Notes: generated from the letters alone by a model not told the origin. Numbered from the stretch's first letter, positions 16,084-24,292 are shown. The stretch is 36,828 nucleotides of DNA from an uncultured Oscillospiraceae bacterium (GCA_947632365.1 CANROZ010000005.1:1-36828), one strand, 5' to 3'. Program-made: numbers and translations.

Positions 16084-16934
16084 ACTCTCTCCCCCAATTT
16101 CACAAATGCTGTCTCATAAAAGCTCCTGGTGCCAAGGTCGGCCATCAGGAGCCGATGCGCTGATTTATACACGACCACCCGGTCGCCGTCCAGCAGGTCC
16201 GTCAAACCCCGGCCATCCACGCTGAGTACGCACCGCCGCCCCTCGCTGACATCGGAGGGCAGGATGGTCACCGTCCGCTCCGGCCCCAGCACGAAGGACC
16301 GGGCCGCCAGCATGTGGGCGCAGATGGGCGTGAGGATCACCGCCTCCGCCCCCGGCTCCACCAGCGGGCCGCCCGCCGCCATGGAATAAGCTGTGGAGCC
16401 CGTGGGCGAGGACACGATCACCCCGTCGCCGGAAAAGCTCAATATCCGGTCCCCGTCGCCCATAGCGGTGAGGTGCACGTTCTGCAGGATGCCCGCGATG
16501 ACCGCGTCGTTCAGGGCCGTGTCGAAAAACACCCGCTCCCCGTTCCGGACGATCTCCACGTCCAGCATCATCCGGGGCACCAAAGTGTAGCTGCCCGCGG
16601 CCGCCTTTTTCAAAAGGCCCACGCTCTCCCGGTCCAGCTCCGTCAAAAACCCGGTGTGCCCCAGGTTCACGCCCACCATAGGAACGTCGTGGAGCATCAC
16701 CTCCGGGGCGATGCGCAGTATGGTGCCGTCGCCGCCCAGGGTCACCAGAAGATCCGCCTCCTGCAGCGCCTGGCTCAGCGCCACTGTCTCAAAAGGCGGC
16801 GGCGCGGCGGGCTCCCCGCACACCGGGCACACCAAGACGGCACACCCCGTCTGCTCCAGCATGGCCTTCACCTGCGCGGTGAATGCAAACCCCTCGTCCC
16901 GCTGGACGTTGGGACAAAGTACGATCTTTTTCAT
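16080..16934 (-). CDS. nadK: NAD kinase
   Basis: Phosphorylates NAD to NADP. The 284-residue product has the catalytic LVTLGGDGTILR motif near residue 65, VGVNLGHTGFLTEL, and the second conserved block GSTAYSMAAGGP. N-terminal sequence KKIVLCPNVQRDEG fits the family. It overlaps tlyA and argR by 4 bases on each side. Placement between tlyA and argR is common in Clostridia, though absent from this spot in Bacillus subtilis. No oddities are seen. Confidence 0.97.
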   Translation of the reverse strand: MKKIVLCPNVQRDEGFAFTAQVKAMLEQTGCAVLVCPVCGEPAAPPPFETVALSQALQEADLLVTLGGDGTILRIAPEVMLHDVPMVGVNLGHTGFLTELDRESVGLLKKAAAGSYTLVPRMMLDVEIVRNGERVFFDTALNDAVIAGILQNVHLTAMGDGDRILSFSGDGVIVSSPTGSTAYSMAAGGPLVEPGAEAVILTPICAHMLAARSFVLGPERTVTILPSDVSEGRRCVLSVDGRGLTDLLDGDRVVVYKSAHRLLMADLGTRSFYETAFVKLGERV

Positions 16935-17746
16935 ATCTGGGTCCCCTTTCCCCCGTCCAGCGCCTCATGGGACTGGCGGACGATATCCCCATAATCCGCC
17001 TCGACGCCCGGTCCGGCGGTATCCAGCCAGGCCAGGTACTCGATGTTTCCCTCCGGGCCGCGGATGGGCGAGAAGGTCAGGCCCCGGAGATGATACCCCA
17101 TCTGCGCCGCGTCGCCCAGCACCTGTTCCAGCACCTCCCGATGCACCGCCGGGTCCCGGACCACGCCTTTTTTGCCCACCTTCTCCCGGCCCGCCTCGAA
17201 CTGGGGCTTCACCAGGCATATCACCTGTCCGTCGGGCCGCAGGATCGTTTTCACCGCCGGGAGCACCAGCCGCAGGGAGATGAAGGACATATCCATCACC
17301 GCCATGTCCATGGCCTCCGGGAACATGCCCGGGGCAAGGGAGCGGGCGTTGGTGCGCTCCATCACCGTGACCCGCGAATCGTTTCTGAGGCTCCAGGCCA
17401 GCTGCCCGTAGCCCACATCCACCGCATACACATGGGCTGCGCCACGCTGCAGAAGACAGTCAGTAAAGCCCCCCGTGGAGGCGCCGCAGTCCACGCACAC
17501 CAGCCCCGCCGGGTCCACAGAAAAGGCGTCCAGGGCCTTTTCCAGCTTCAGGCCGCCCCGGCTCACATAGGCCAGCTTGCCGCCCCGGAGCTCCACCTGT
17601 GCGTCCTCCGGGACGGTGTTGCCCGGGCGTGTCTGCTTTTCTCCGTTCACATATATGCTGCCAGCCATGATGAGGGCCTTGGCCTTTTCCCGGCTCTCCG
17701 CCAGGCCCAGGTCCAATACCCGCTGGTCAAGTCTCGTCTTTGCCAT
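16931..17746 (-). CDS. tlyA: TlyA-family rRNA 2'-O-methyltransferase (S4 + FtsJ-like)
   Basis: Expected to methylate ribose positions in 16S and/or 23S rRNA; often misannotated as haemolysin. The 271-residue product has an N-terminal S4 domain (TRLDQRVLDLGLAESREKAK, then GSIYVNGE) and an FtsJ-like methyltransferase domain with VDCGASTGGFTDCLLQ as SAM motif I, then DMSFISLRL and CLVKPQFE. The ORF track start is nine codons upstream; the ATG at 17746 follows GGAG at seven bases and gives the normal MAKTRLDQ start. It overlaps the dxs 3' end by 20 bases. This is the position of yqxC in the Bacillus cluster. Confidence 0.94.
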   Translation of the reverse strand: MAKTRLDQRVLDLGLAESREKAKALIMAGSIYVNGEKQTRPGNTVPEDAQVELRGGKLAYVSRGGLKLEKALDAFSVDPAGLVCVDCGASTGGFTDCLLQRGAAHVYAVDVGYGQLAWSLRNDSRVTVMERTNARSLAPGMFPEAMDMAVMDMSFISLRLVLPAVKTILRPDGQVICLVKPQFEAGREKVGKKGVVRDPAVHREVLEQVLGDAAQMGYHLRGLTFSPIRGPEGNIEYLAWLDTAGPGVEADYGDIVRQSHEALDGGKGTQI

Positions 17747-19583
17747 GGAGCATCTCCAGCACCTGCTCCGCAAGGGAGCCGTTGTCCAGTCCCGTCTTTC
17801 TCCGCAGGTCCTCCGGCGCGCCGTGCTCCAGCAGGCCGCTGCCCAGATTCACCAGCCGGGCCGCCCGCAGCGCCACGCCAGACTCCTCCGCCGCGGCCAG
17901 CAGCTGTCTGCCCACGCATCCGGCGGCGCATGCCTCCTCCGCCACCAGAAGAGCGCCTGTCCGGCACACCGCATCCATCACGGCGTCCGTGTCCAGTGGG
18001 CAGAGCGTGTTGATCTTCAAGACTTGGGCGCTCACGCCGCTGCCGTTCAGCATCCGGGCGGCCACGATGGCCTCGTTGATCTCCGTGCCATAGGCCACGA
18101 TGGTCACGTCCGTCCCCGGCTTCACCACGCGCACCGTTTCACCGGACGTGTCCGCCTTCCACAGGCCCTCGCCGCCCCGGGGGTAGCGCACCGCCACGGG
18201 GCCCGTATCCTCCAGCACCGCCTTACGGAGCATGGAGCGCATCTCCCGGAAGTTGGACGGCGCATAGACCCGCATGCCCGGCACAGAGCAGAGATAGGAC
18301 ACGTCGAACGCGCCCTGGTGTGTCTCTCCGTCCCGGCCCACGATCCCGGACCGATCCACCCCGAACACCACATGCAGGCCCATGAGGGCCACATCGTGGA
18401 TGAGCATGTCGTAGCAGCGCTGGAGAAAAGTGGAATACACCGCGAACACGGGCTTCAGCCCCTGGGCCGCCATGCCCGCGGCCATGGCGCAGGCGTGCTC
18501 CTCAGCGATGCCCACGTCAAAAAACCGCTCCGGCCAGGCCTCCTGGAAGCCGATGAGGCCTGTGCCCTCCTTCATGGCGGCGGTGATGGCCACCACGCTC
18601 TCATCCTCCCCGGCCAGCTCCGTCAGCGCCCGGCCGAACACGGAGGAGAAGTCCTCGCCCGTATACTTGGGCACACCGCTCTTGGCGTCAAAGGCGCCCA
18701 CGCCGTGGAAGGCCTCCGGAGCCTTCTCCGCGGGGGCGTAGCCCCGCCCCTTCTGGGTGATCACGTGCACCAGCACCGGGGCCCGGTACTCCTTGGCCCA
18801 GCGGATGGCGTTCTCCACCTTGCGGATATCGTGGCCGTCGATGGGCCCGATATACTCAAAGCCCAGATCGTCGAACATGTTCTCCGTGATGATCCGCTCC
18901 TTCAGCCACCGCTTGCCCCGGCTCAGCGCCCCGGACAGATGGCGCATGTGGGGCATCAGCGAGCTGCGGTACCATTTTTTGAAGCGGATATACTCCACCC
19001 GGGTGCGCATCCGGCCCAGCATGTCCGCGATGCCGCCCACGCCCTCGTTGATGCTCATGCCGTTGTCGTTGAGGATCACCACCAGCGGCTCGCCGCTCTT
19101 GCCCGCGTCAGACAGGCCCTCGAAAGCCATGCCGCCGTTGAGCGCGCCGTCGCCGATGAGCGCCGCCACGTCGTAATCGGCGCCCAGGGCCGTCCGGGCC
19201 CGGGCCATGCCCAGCGCCACGGATATGGAGTTGGAGGCGTGGCCCGCCACGAAAGCGTCATGGACGCTCTCCCTAGGCTTGGGGAACCCCGCCATGCCGC
19301 CCAGCTCCCGGAAATCCGTGAACCCGGCGATGCGGCCTGTGAGTATCTTGTGGGTATAGCACTGGTGTCCCACGTCGAACACCAGGCGGTCGCGGCTGGT
19401 ATCATAGACCCGGTGCAGCGCCACCGTCAGCTCCACCGCGCCCAGATTGGAGGCCAGATGGCCCCCCCGTTTGGAAAGGGAGGCGATCAGGTATTCCCGT
19501 ATCTCACGGCACAGCTCGCCCAGCGCTTCCGGGGGAAGCGCCTTCACATCGGCCGGGCTGTGAATGTTATCCAAAAGACTCAT
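17727..19583 (-). CDS. dxs: 1-deoxy-D-xylulose-5-phosphate synthase
   Basis: First enzyme of the MEP isoprenoid pathway: thiamine-diphosphate-dependent condensation of pyruvate and glyceraldehyde 3-phosphate. The 618-residue length is normal. Motifs include GHLASNLGAVELTVALH, FDVGHQCYTHKILTGR, GHASNSISVALGMA, the ThDP/metal motif GDGALNGGMAFEGL with LNDNGMSI, DGHDI, and, in the transketolase domains, GIAEEHACAMAAGMA and YSTFLQRCYD. It has its own promoter overlapping the ispA terminator. ispA is directly upstream, so both ends of prenyl precursor synthesis are adjacent. The ribosome binding site before the ATG at 19583 is weak. Confidence 0.98.
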   Translation of the reverse strand: MSLLDNIHSPADVKALPPEALGELCREIREYLIASLSKRGGHLASNLGAVELTVALHRVYDTSRDRLVFDVGHQCYTHKILTGRIAGFTDFRELGGMAGFPKPRESVHDAFVAGHASNSISVALGMARARTALGADYDVAALIGDGALNGGMAFEGLSDAGKSGEPLVVILNDNGMSINEGVGGIADMLGRMRTRVEYIRFKKWYRSSLMPHMRHLSGALSRGKRWLKERIITENMFDDLGFEYIGPIDGHDIRKVENAIRWAKEYRAPVLVHVITQKGRGYAPAEKAPEAFHGVGAFDAKSGVPKYTGEDFSSVFGRALTELAGEDESVVAITAAMKEGTGLIGFQEAWPERFFDVGIAEEHACAMAAGMAAQGLKPVFAVYSTFLQRCYDMLIHDVALMGLHVVFGVDRSGIVGRDGETHQGAFDVSYLCSVPGMRVYAPSNFREMRSMLRKAVLEDTGPVAVRYPRGGEGLWKADTSGETVRVVKPGTDVTIVAYGTEINEAIVAARMLNGSGVSAQVLKINTLCPLDTDAVMDAVCRTGALLVAEEACAAGCVGRQLLAAAEESGVALRAARLVNLGSGLLEHGAPEDLRRKTGLDNGSLAEQVLEMLHGKDET

Positions 19584-19636
19584 GACCGCTCACACCAACA
19601 TCTATCGTTATACAGCTTAAATTTGCCAGTCCACAC

Positions 19637-19665
19637 ATCATAACAAAATACGCCTTGAAATTCAA
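19637..19665 (-). promoter_or_regulatory. dxs: Sigma-A promoter for the dxs operon
   Basis: On the minus strand TTGAAT (19665-19660), a 17-base spacer and TATGAT (19642-19637) give a start near 19630 and a leader of about 47 bases. The -35 box falls in the loop and descending arm of the ispA terminator hairpin, so promoter and terminator share DNA. Confidence 0.6.
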
Positions 19666-19675
19666 GGCGTATTTT
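19645..19675 (-). terminator. Terminator after ispA
   Basis: Fourteen perfect pairs AAAATACGCCTTGA (19645-19658) and TCAAGGCGTATTTT (19662-19675), with TATTTTGTT on the transcript side for the minus strand. It lies 28 bases past the ispA stop codon. Confidence 0.8.
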
Positions 19676-19703
19676 GCATATTTTCATTACAAAATGAATA
19701 CTT

Positions 19704-20519
19704 TCAGGATTCCCGCCCGGCCAGCTTCTCCGTCAGGGTACGCAGAAACTCCGTGTCCTCGAACTTATCCAGCAGCGCATAGGCGTCCTGGGTATAGCTC
19801 TCGGTCATCTGCTGACACTTCTCCGGCCCCAGCAGGGCGCAGAAGCCGTCGCCGTCCAGCAGGTCGTCCCGGCACTGGAAGGCCATGCCCAGCGCCGCCC
19901 CAAAGTCCCGGGCCGCGGCCACGGTCTCCTCGGCGGCTCCCACGGCGGCGGCGCCCATGGCACAAGCTGCGGCGATGAGCGCGGCGGTCTTGCAAAGATC
20001 GGTGGCCGTCAGGCCCTCCGCTGTGATGTCCGTGTCGTCCAGGTCCATATACTGTCCGCCGCAGATGCCGCCAATGCCCGCCGCGCCGCTGAGGATGCGG
20101 CAGCAGCGAAACCGGGCCGACTCGCTGATGGGCGCGTCGCACACCGCCGCGAAGGCCTCCGCCTGCAGGCAGTCCCCCGCCAGCACCGCCGTGCCCGCGC
20201 CGAACTTCACATGGCTGGAGGGCTTGCCCCGGCGCTCGTCGTCGTCGTCCATGCAGGGCAGGTCGTCGTGGATGAGGCTGTAGCTGTGCAAAAGCTCCAG
20301 CCCGCAGGCCACGGGCACCACGTCCTCCGGCTCGCCGCCGCAGATGCGGGCAAACTCCAGGCACAGCACGGGCCGCACCCGCTTGCCCCCGGGGATCAGG
20401 CTGTAGATCATGGCCTCCCGGAGCCCGTCGGCCCCATCCTCCGCAGGGGTGAACCGCCCCGCCAGCCAGTACTCCACCATGGCTCTGTACTGCTCGAATC
20501 TCTCTTTTGCGTCTATCAT
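19704..20519 (-). CDS. ispA: Polyprenyl synthetase (farnesyl/geranyl diphosphate synthase type)
   Basis: Condenses isopentenyl diphosphate with allylic diphosphates to make short-chain prenyl diphosphates. The 271-residue product has GGKRVRPVLCLEF, the first Asp-rich motif IHDDLPCMDDDD followed by RRGKPSSH, GQYMDLD, and the second Asp-rich motif FQCRDDLLDGDG. It is slightly shorter than the usual 290-300. The ORF track begins at TTG 20540; the ATG at 20519 has AGGAG seven bases upstream and is preferred. It follows xseB by 13 bases. Chain length cannot be read with certainty. Confidence 0.95.
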   Translation of the reverse strand: MIDAKERFEQYRAMVEYWLAGRFTPAEDGADGLREAMIYSLIPGGKRVRPVLCLEFARICGGEPEDVVPVACGLELLHSYSLIHDDLPCMDDDDERRGKPSSHVKFGAGTAVLAGDCLQAEAFAAVCDAPISESARFRCCRILSGAAGIGGICGGQYMDLDDTDITAEGLTATDLCKTAALIAAACAMGAAAVGAAEETVAAARDFGAALGMAFQCRDDLLDGDGFCALLGPEKCQQMTESYTQDAYALLDKFEDTEFLRTLTEKLAGRES

Positions 20520-20532
20520 GCCCTCTCTCCTC

Positions 20533-20763
20533 TCATTCAAACGGCAGTTCTTCCGGCTCGCCGTCCGGTCCCTTGCGCAGCTGGACCACTTTCTGTTCCG
20601 CCTCGTCCAGCAGCTTTCCGCAGGCGCGGATGAGCCCCGCGCCCTCCTCGAACAGCCCCAGGCTCTCCGCCAGAGGCGCGTCGCCCTTCTCCAGGCTCTT
20701 CACGATCTCCTCTAGCCTAGCCAGCGACTGTTCAAAGCTCATTTGCTCAGCCTTTTTCGCCAC
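20533..20763 (-). CDS. xseB: Exodeoxyribonuclease VII small subunit
   Basis: Small subunit of exonuclease VII, which degrades single-stranded DNA from both ends. The 76-residue all-helical product has MSFEQSLARLEEIVKSLEKG and a Leu-zipper-like heptad pattern typical of XseB, with an acidic tail. The GTG at 20763 has a strong GGAGGAGGT ribosome binding site five bases upstream; an ATG seven codons later is an alternative. It overlaps xseA by 17 bases, matching the need for balanced subunits. Confidence 0.95.
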   Translation of the reverse strand: MAKKAEQMSFEQSLARLEEIVKSLEKGDAPLAESLGLFEEGAGLIRACGKLLDEAEQKVVQLRKGPDGEPEELPFE

Positions 20764-21958
20764 AGTGTACCTCCTCCACGACGCAGTCCAGGCTGCCCCC
20801 GGACAGCTTCACATCTATCCTGTCGCCCACCGCCGCGTCTGCCGCAGAGCGGATGGCAGCGCCGTTTTTCTCCGCAATGGCATAGCCCCGGCCCAGCACC
20901 TTCAGCGGGCTGAGGGCGTCCAGCTTGGCCGCCAGGGCCACATAGGCCCGGCGCTTTTCCTCCGCCGCCTTCGCCGCTGCCGCCACCAGTCTCGCCCGGG
21001 CATAGTCCAGCGCCATCGCCTTGGCCCCCAGATATACCTCCGGATCGGTCAGCGCCGGGCGGGCAGCCAGGCCGTCCAGTTCCCGCCGCAGGCCCTCCAG
21101 CTTCTTGGCCATGGCCTGTCTGAGGCGGATATCTGTCTGGGCCACAGCGGCCGTTACCTCCTGGATATCCGGTCCGGCGATCTCGGCGCCGTTGGAGGGC
21201 GTGGCCGCCCGACGGTCCGCCACATAGTCGGCGATGGTCACGTCCGGCTCATGGCCCACGGCGGAGATGACCGGGATATCGGACGCGTAGATGGCCCGGG
21301 CCACCCGCTCGTCGTTGAAGGCCCACAGGTCCTCCAGGGACCCGCCGCCCCGCCCGGTGATGATGAGATCGGCCAGGGCGTGGCGGTTGGCATAGGCGAT
21401 GGCGCCCGCGATCTCCGGCGGCGCCTCCATGCCCTGCACTCGCACGGGCATCACCAGTATCTTCGCCAGGGGCCAGCGCTTTCCCAGCACCCGGATGATA
21501 TCGTGCACCGCGGCGCCCGCGCCGCTGGTGATCACCGCCACCCGCCGGGGAAAGAGCGGCAGAGGTTTTTTGTGGGCTGGATCGAAAAGTCCCTCGGCGG
21601 CCAGCTTTGCCTTCAGCTGCTCAAAGGCCACCTGCAGGTCGCCCACGCCCTCCGGCATCAGTCCAGTCACGTTCAGCTGATAGGACCCGTCCCGGGGATA
21701 GACCGTCACCCGGCCCGTGGCTACCACGCTCATGCCGTTTTCCGGCCGGAACCGGAGCTTGGCGGCGCTGAAGCGGAACATCACGCACCGCAGGCTGCCC
21801 TCAGCGTCCTTCATGGTGAAATAGTGGTGCCCGGAGGGATAGACCTTGTAGTTTGACAGCTCGCCCCGCACCGAGACCTGGCGCAGGATGGGATCGCTGT
21901 CCAGCAGCGCCTTCACATACTCGTTCAGGGCCGAGACGGTGAAGGTCTGCTCATCCAT
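20747..21958 (-). CDS. xseA: Exodeoxyribonuclease VII large subunit
   Basis: Catalytic subunit of exonuclease VII. The 403-residue product has an N-terminal OB fold (FTVSALNEYVKALLDSDPIL, VRGELSNYK, GHHYFTMKD), a catalytic core (AVITSGAGAAVHDIIRVL, then IITGRGGGSLEDLWAFNDE and ISAVGHEPDVTIADYVADRRAATPS), a coiled-coil region and the C-terminal LKVLGRGYAI segment. Length is in the normal 400-450 range. It overlaps nusB by 8 bases; folD, which lies between these genes in Bacillus, is absent. Confidence 0.97.
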   Translation of the reverse strand: MDEQTFTVSALNEYVKALLDSDPILRQVSVRGELSNYKVYPSGHHYFTMKDAEGSLRCVMFRFSAAKLRFRPENGMSVVATGRVTVYPRDGSYQLNVTGLMPEGVGDLQVAFEQLKAKLAAEGLFDPAHKKPLPLFPRRVAVITSGAGAAVHDIIRVLGKRWPLAKILVMPVRVQGMEAPPEIAGAIAYANRHALADLIITGRGGGSLEDLWAFNDERVARAIYASDIPVISAVGHEPDVTIADYVADRRAATPSNGAEIAGPDIQEVTAAVAQTDIRLRQAMAKKLEGLRRELDGLAARPALTDPEVYLGAKAMALDYARARLVAAAAKAAEEKRRAYVALAAKLDALSPLKVLGRGYAIAEKNGAAIRSAADAAVGDRIDVKLSGGSLDCVVEEVHCGEKG

Positions 21959-22430
21959 CGCTCTGCCCTTCCCCGTCGGTCTGCTTCAGCACCTCCGCGC
22001 GATAGAAGCCTCCCAGCACGCCGTTGATGAACGACACAACATCCGGCTCCTCATAGCCTTTGGCCAGCTCCACCGCCTCGTCCATGGCAGCGGCGTCCGG
22101 CACATCCGGCATATAGAGCACCTCGTACATTGCCTGGCGCAATATGGCCGCGGCGCTGCGGGAGATGCGCTCCGGCCGCCAGCCCTTGGCGTATTGGCCG
22201 ATGAGCCCGTCCAGCTGCTCCCGCTTCTCCGCCACGCCTTGTACGCTCTGACGGATGAACTCCATATCCTTTTTCGAGGGCTTCTCCCGATAGAGCTCGT
22301 CCTCCTCCGCCATAGCGGCATAGTGCTCCCGGTCGAAAAAGGCCTCCACAGCGGCGTCGGGCTCCTGTCCGGTGCCCGCCACGGAAAAGCCCAGCTGAAT
22401 GGCGATCTCTCTCGCTGCCGATCTTGTCAT
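21951..22430 (-). CDS. nusB: Transcription antitermination factor NusB
   Basis: RNA-binding factor that joins NusE on boxA during rRNA antitermination. The 159-residue all-helical product starts MTRSAAREIAIQLGFSVAG and has the conserved C-terminal AAILRQAMYEVLYMPDVPDA and EAVELAKGYEEPDVVSFINGVLG. The ORF track start lies 46 codons upstream; the ATG at 22430 has GGAGG and the family N-terminus, so it is used. A stable hairpin sits between it and the Asp23-family gene. An acidic insert around residues 40-60 makes it slightly longer than Bacillus NusB. Confidence 0.95.
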   Translation of the reverse strand: MTRSAAREIAIQLGFSVAGTGQEPDAAVEAFFDREHYAAMAEEDELYREKPSKKDMEFIRQSVQGVAEKREQLDGLIGQYAKGWRPERISRSAAAILRQAMYEVLYMPDVPDAAAMDEAVELAKGYEEPDVVSFINGVLGGFYRAEVLKQTDGEGQSDG

Positions 22431-22450
22431 GGTGCCTCCAAATACAATAA

Positions 22451-22471
22451 GGAGCCCCGCTGCGGGGCTCC
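22451..22471 (-). terminator. GC-rich hairpin between the Asp23-family gene and nusB
   Basis: Nine perfect pairs GGAGCCCCG / CGGGGCTCC with loop CTG, followed on the minus strand by TTATTGTATTT before the nusB ribosome binding site. The T-run is broken, so it is more likely a partial terminator or mRNA stability element than a full stop. Confidence 0.5.
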
Positions 22472-22489
22472 GATGATGGTCCTGTCCGG

Positions 22490-22849
22490 TTATTTGTCGA
22501 AGGAGATGCCCGTCACGTGGACGTTCACCACCGCGTTCATGCCCGTGATGGATTCCACCTCGCTGCATACCGCGTCCTGCACCCGCATGGCGGTGTCGGT
22601 GACGCTGCCCGCGGCGCGAACATTGATGAGCACATCGATGGTGATCTTCTCATCCAGAAAGCGGATCTTGAGGCCCTTGACGGGGTTCTTGCGCCCGAAG
22701 AGCTCCACCAGCTCCGACGTGGTGGGACTGCCCAGCCCGGCCACGCCCTCCACCTCGGTCACCACCGCCGCCACCATGACGGCGATCACGTCCTCCGAGA
22801 TGTTGACAGTGCCCTTCTCTTCCTGCTTGGTGATGTAGTTCTCTGCCAT
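22490..22849 (-). CDS. yqhY: Asp23/Gls24 family protein (YqhY-like)
   Basis: Small cytosolic or membrane-associated protein of the alkaline-shock/Gls24 family. In Bacillus the homolog yqhY sits just before nusB and is linked to acetyl-CoA carboxylase control. The 119-residue product has VNISEDVIAVMVAAVVTEVEGVAGL and the ITIDVLINVRAAGSVTDTA segment typical of the family. The ATG at 22849 follows GGGAGGT; the ORF track start at 22870 has none. accB and accC, the usual neighbours in Bacillus, are missing, so the role in fatty-acid regulation is uncertain here. Confidence 0.9.
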   Translation of the reverse strand: MAENYITKQEEKGTVNISEDVIAVMVAAVVTEVEGVAGLGSPTTSELVELFGRKNPVKGLKIRFLDEKITIDVLINVRAAGSVTDTAMRVQDAVCSEVESITGMNAVVNVHVTGISFDK

Positions 22850-22881
22850 CGCCAGCCACCTCCCGATCATTCATCAGAGGT

Positions 22882-22890
22882 ATTATAGCA
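22882..22890 (-). promoter_or_regulatory. Extended -10 promoter for the Asp23-nusB-xse-ispA unit
   Basis: On the minus strand TGCTATAAT, an extended -10 element, lies about 33 bases before the ATG at 22849. A matching -35 box is poor (TTTTCT at 17 bases), as often seen with extended -10 promoters. It would separate housekeeping genes from the sporulation operon upstream. Confidence 0.5.
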
Positions 22891-22915
22891 CAGGCTTTCC
22901 AAAAAGAAAAGGGAT

Positions 22916-23482
22916 TTATTCCGTTACCTCGATGATATTCAGCGCCTGGGCGGGCCAGTCGGTGTTGGAGACCACCGCCTCGGTGATCTGGGCCACTTGG
23001 GTGTCGGTCAGGCCCTCCAGCGGCGCGGGCACCGCCACGGTCACGCCCTCGTCGCTGACCATCACCACGCAGTCGTTGAAATCCTTTGCCAGCAGCTGGT
23101 TTTCCAACAGGCTCTCCTGCAGGTTCCAGCTGGCCATGGCATTGATCTGGCGCATGGACTCATCGATGACCTCCTGACTTGTCTCGTCCCCGGCGCAGGC
23201 CTGCTCCAGCAGCTGCAGCGCCTCATCCCGGGAGGACTGGCGGGTGAGCCGCGCCTCGTCGAAATAGGCGTTCACCGCCACGCTGGGGCTGCTCTGCGTC
23301 TCCGCAGAGGCCGCCGTATACTCCTCCTGGGCCGCCATCATCGCTGCGTCCTCCGCCGCCACCATGGCCGCGTCCGCCGCGCCCCAGCGGCTGTTGTAGG
23401 ACCAGTTGAGATACACCGCTGCCCCCACGAACACCAGCACCGCGATGACCACGATGTTTCTCTTTAAATTCCTCTTCATCAT
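22916..23482 (-). CDS. spoIIIAH: Stage III sporulation protein AH
   Basis: Mother-cell membrane protein that meets SpoIIQ of the forespore and helps form the channel linking the two cells. The 188-residue product has a basic N-terminus and one membrane span (NIVVIAVLVFVGAAVYLNW), an Ala/Glu-rich stalk, and a C-terminal ring-building/YscJ-like domain (VAVNAYFDEARLTRQSSRDEALQLLEQ, later DCVVMVSDEGVTVAVPA). It is a little shorter than the 218-residue Bacillus protein. The start overlaps the spoIIIAG stop, and GGAGGG serves as ribosome binding site. Last gene of the spoIIIA operon. Confidence 0.95.
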   Translation of the reverse strand: MMKRNLKRNIVVIAVLVFVGAAVYLNWSYNSRWGAADAAMVAAEDAAMMAAQEEYTAASAETQSSPSVAVNAYFDEARLTRQSSRDEALQLLEQACAGDETSQEVIDESMRQINAMASWNLQESLLENQLLAKDFNDCVVMVSDEGVTVAVPAPLEGLTDTQVAQITEAVVSNTDWPAQALNIIEVTE

Positions 23483-23829
23483 TGTTCCCTCCAGCTTTCA
23501 TTCATTTTATAGATCACGACTCTGTCCGCGCCCAGTCCGGTATAGCACCGCACCGTCTCTGTGATGGCCAGACGCACCGTCACGTTCTCCGCGCCCTGGC
23601 ATACCACCGCGGCGCCTTTTTCTGAGAGCAGTACCTCCGCGCGCCCCACCCCTTCCATTGACGAGAGCAGCTCTCCCAGCCGGGCCTCCTCCGTATCTGC
23701 CGTCGGAGAGGGCATATCCTCCCCCTGTCCGGACGGCCACAGCAGCAGTCCCAGCCCCACCAGTCCCACCAGCAGCACGTACTTGCAGCGCCCCAGCCAC
23801 GCCAGGAGCCTATCCCGTCCGTCACCCAT
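23479..23829 (-). CDS. spoIIIAG: Stage III sporulation protein AG, minimal form
   Basis: Predicted ring-forming component of the SpoIIIA-SpoIIQ complex. At 116 residues it is about half of the Bacillus protein (229). It has one membrane span (YVLLVGLVGLGLLLW), an acidic linker and a C-terminal ring-building motif with MEGVGRAEVLLSEKGAAVVCQGAENVTVR and GADRVVIYKM. The long insertion that Bacillus SpoIIIAG carries between the first strand and the VVxxGAxNV strand is absent: EVLLS is followed almost at once by EKGAAVVCQGA. The ORF track start is 41 codons upstream; the ATG at 23829 follows AGGAG. It overlaps spoIIIAF by 8 bases. Confidence 0.88.
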   Translation of the reverse strand: MGDGRDRLLAWLGRCKYVLLVGLVGLGLLLWPSGQGEDMPSPTADTEEARLGELLSSMEGVGRAEVLLSEKGAAVVCQGAENVTVRLAITETVRCYTGLGADRVVIYKMNESWREQ

Positions 23830-24292
23830 CGCGCCGCCACTCCTGCCGGGACACGGGGATGCCCAGCTCTCCCTCGATGGAGGCGGCAAGGCCGCTGTCA
23901 AACGGCGCGTCCAGCGCCGCCTGCCAGGGATACCACAGCAGGGCCTGCTCATCCCACCGGGCGGTCACGGTGACGGAGCCCACGCTGACGCCTGCCTGGG
24001 CCGCTTTGCCTAATATATATGCCTGGCACCGCTGCTCTATGTACGTCCGATCCAGCATTTTTCCCTCCTCTTCTGCCTGGGATACGATCTGACTGGCCCG
24101 CTGCCTGTAAAGGGCCATGTCCCGGGCCAGGCTGTCCGTATCCAGCCGCGCCACAGGCCCCGCCACCGCCAGGGCGCACACCAGCCCGCACACCAGCCGC
24201 GTCACCTTCTGCACCCGGCCCGGGGGCGTCAGCGTCAGGGCCAGCGCCCCCAGCAGAGACGCCGCCGTGATGTGGGCGATCCAGTCCATCAT
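23822..24292 (-). CDS. spoIIIAF: Stage III sporulation protein AF
   Basis: Membrane component of the SpoIIIA complex. The 156-residue product has two N-terminal membrane spans (WIAHITAASLLGALALTL and RLVCGLVCALAVAG), then a helical stretch and a soluble C-terminal ring-building-like domain (VSVGSVTVTARWDEQ). The ATG at 24292 has GGAGG upstream and overlaps the spoIIIAE stop; a second ATG follows at once. Sequence similarity in this family is low, so the call rests mainly on membrane pattern and strict gene order. Confidence 0.88.
   Translation of the reverse strand: MMDWIAHITAASLLGALALTLTPPGRVQKVTRLVCGLVCALAVAGPVARLDTDSLARDMALYRQRASQIVSQAEEEGKMLDRTYIEQRCQAYILGKAAQAGVSVGSVTVTARWDEQALLWYPWQAALDAPFDSGLAASIEGELGIPVSRQEWRRDG

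Noticed and set aside
17577-19643. 688-codon plus-strand ORF opposite dxs
   Set aside because: Antisense shadow of dxs with no recognisable domain and low-complexity composition; the same holds for the 613-codon ORF opposite recN and the 687-codon ORF opposite the exporter.
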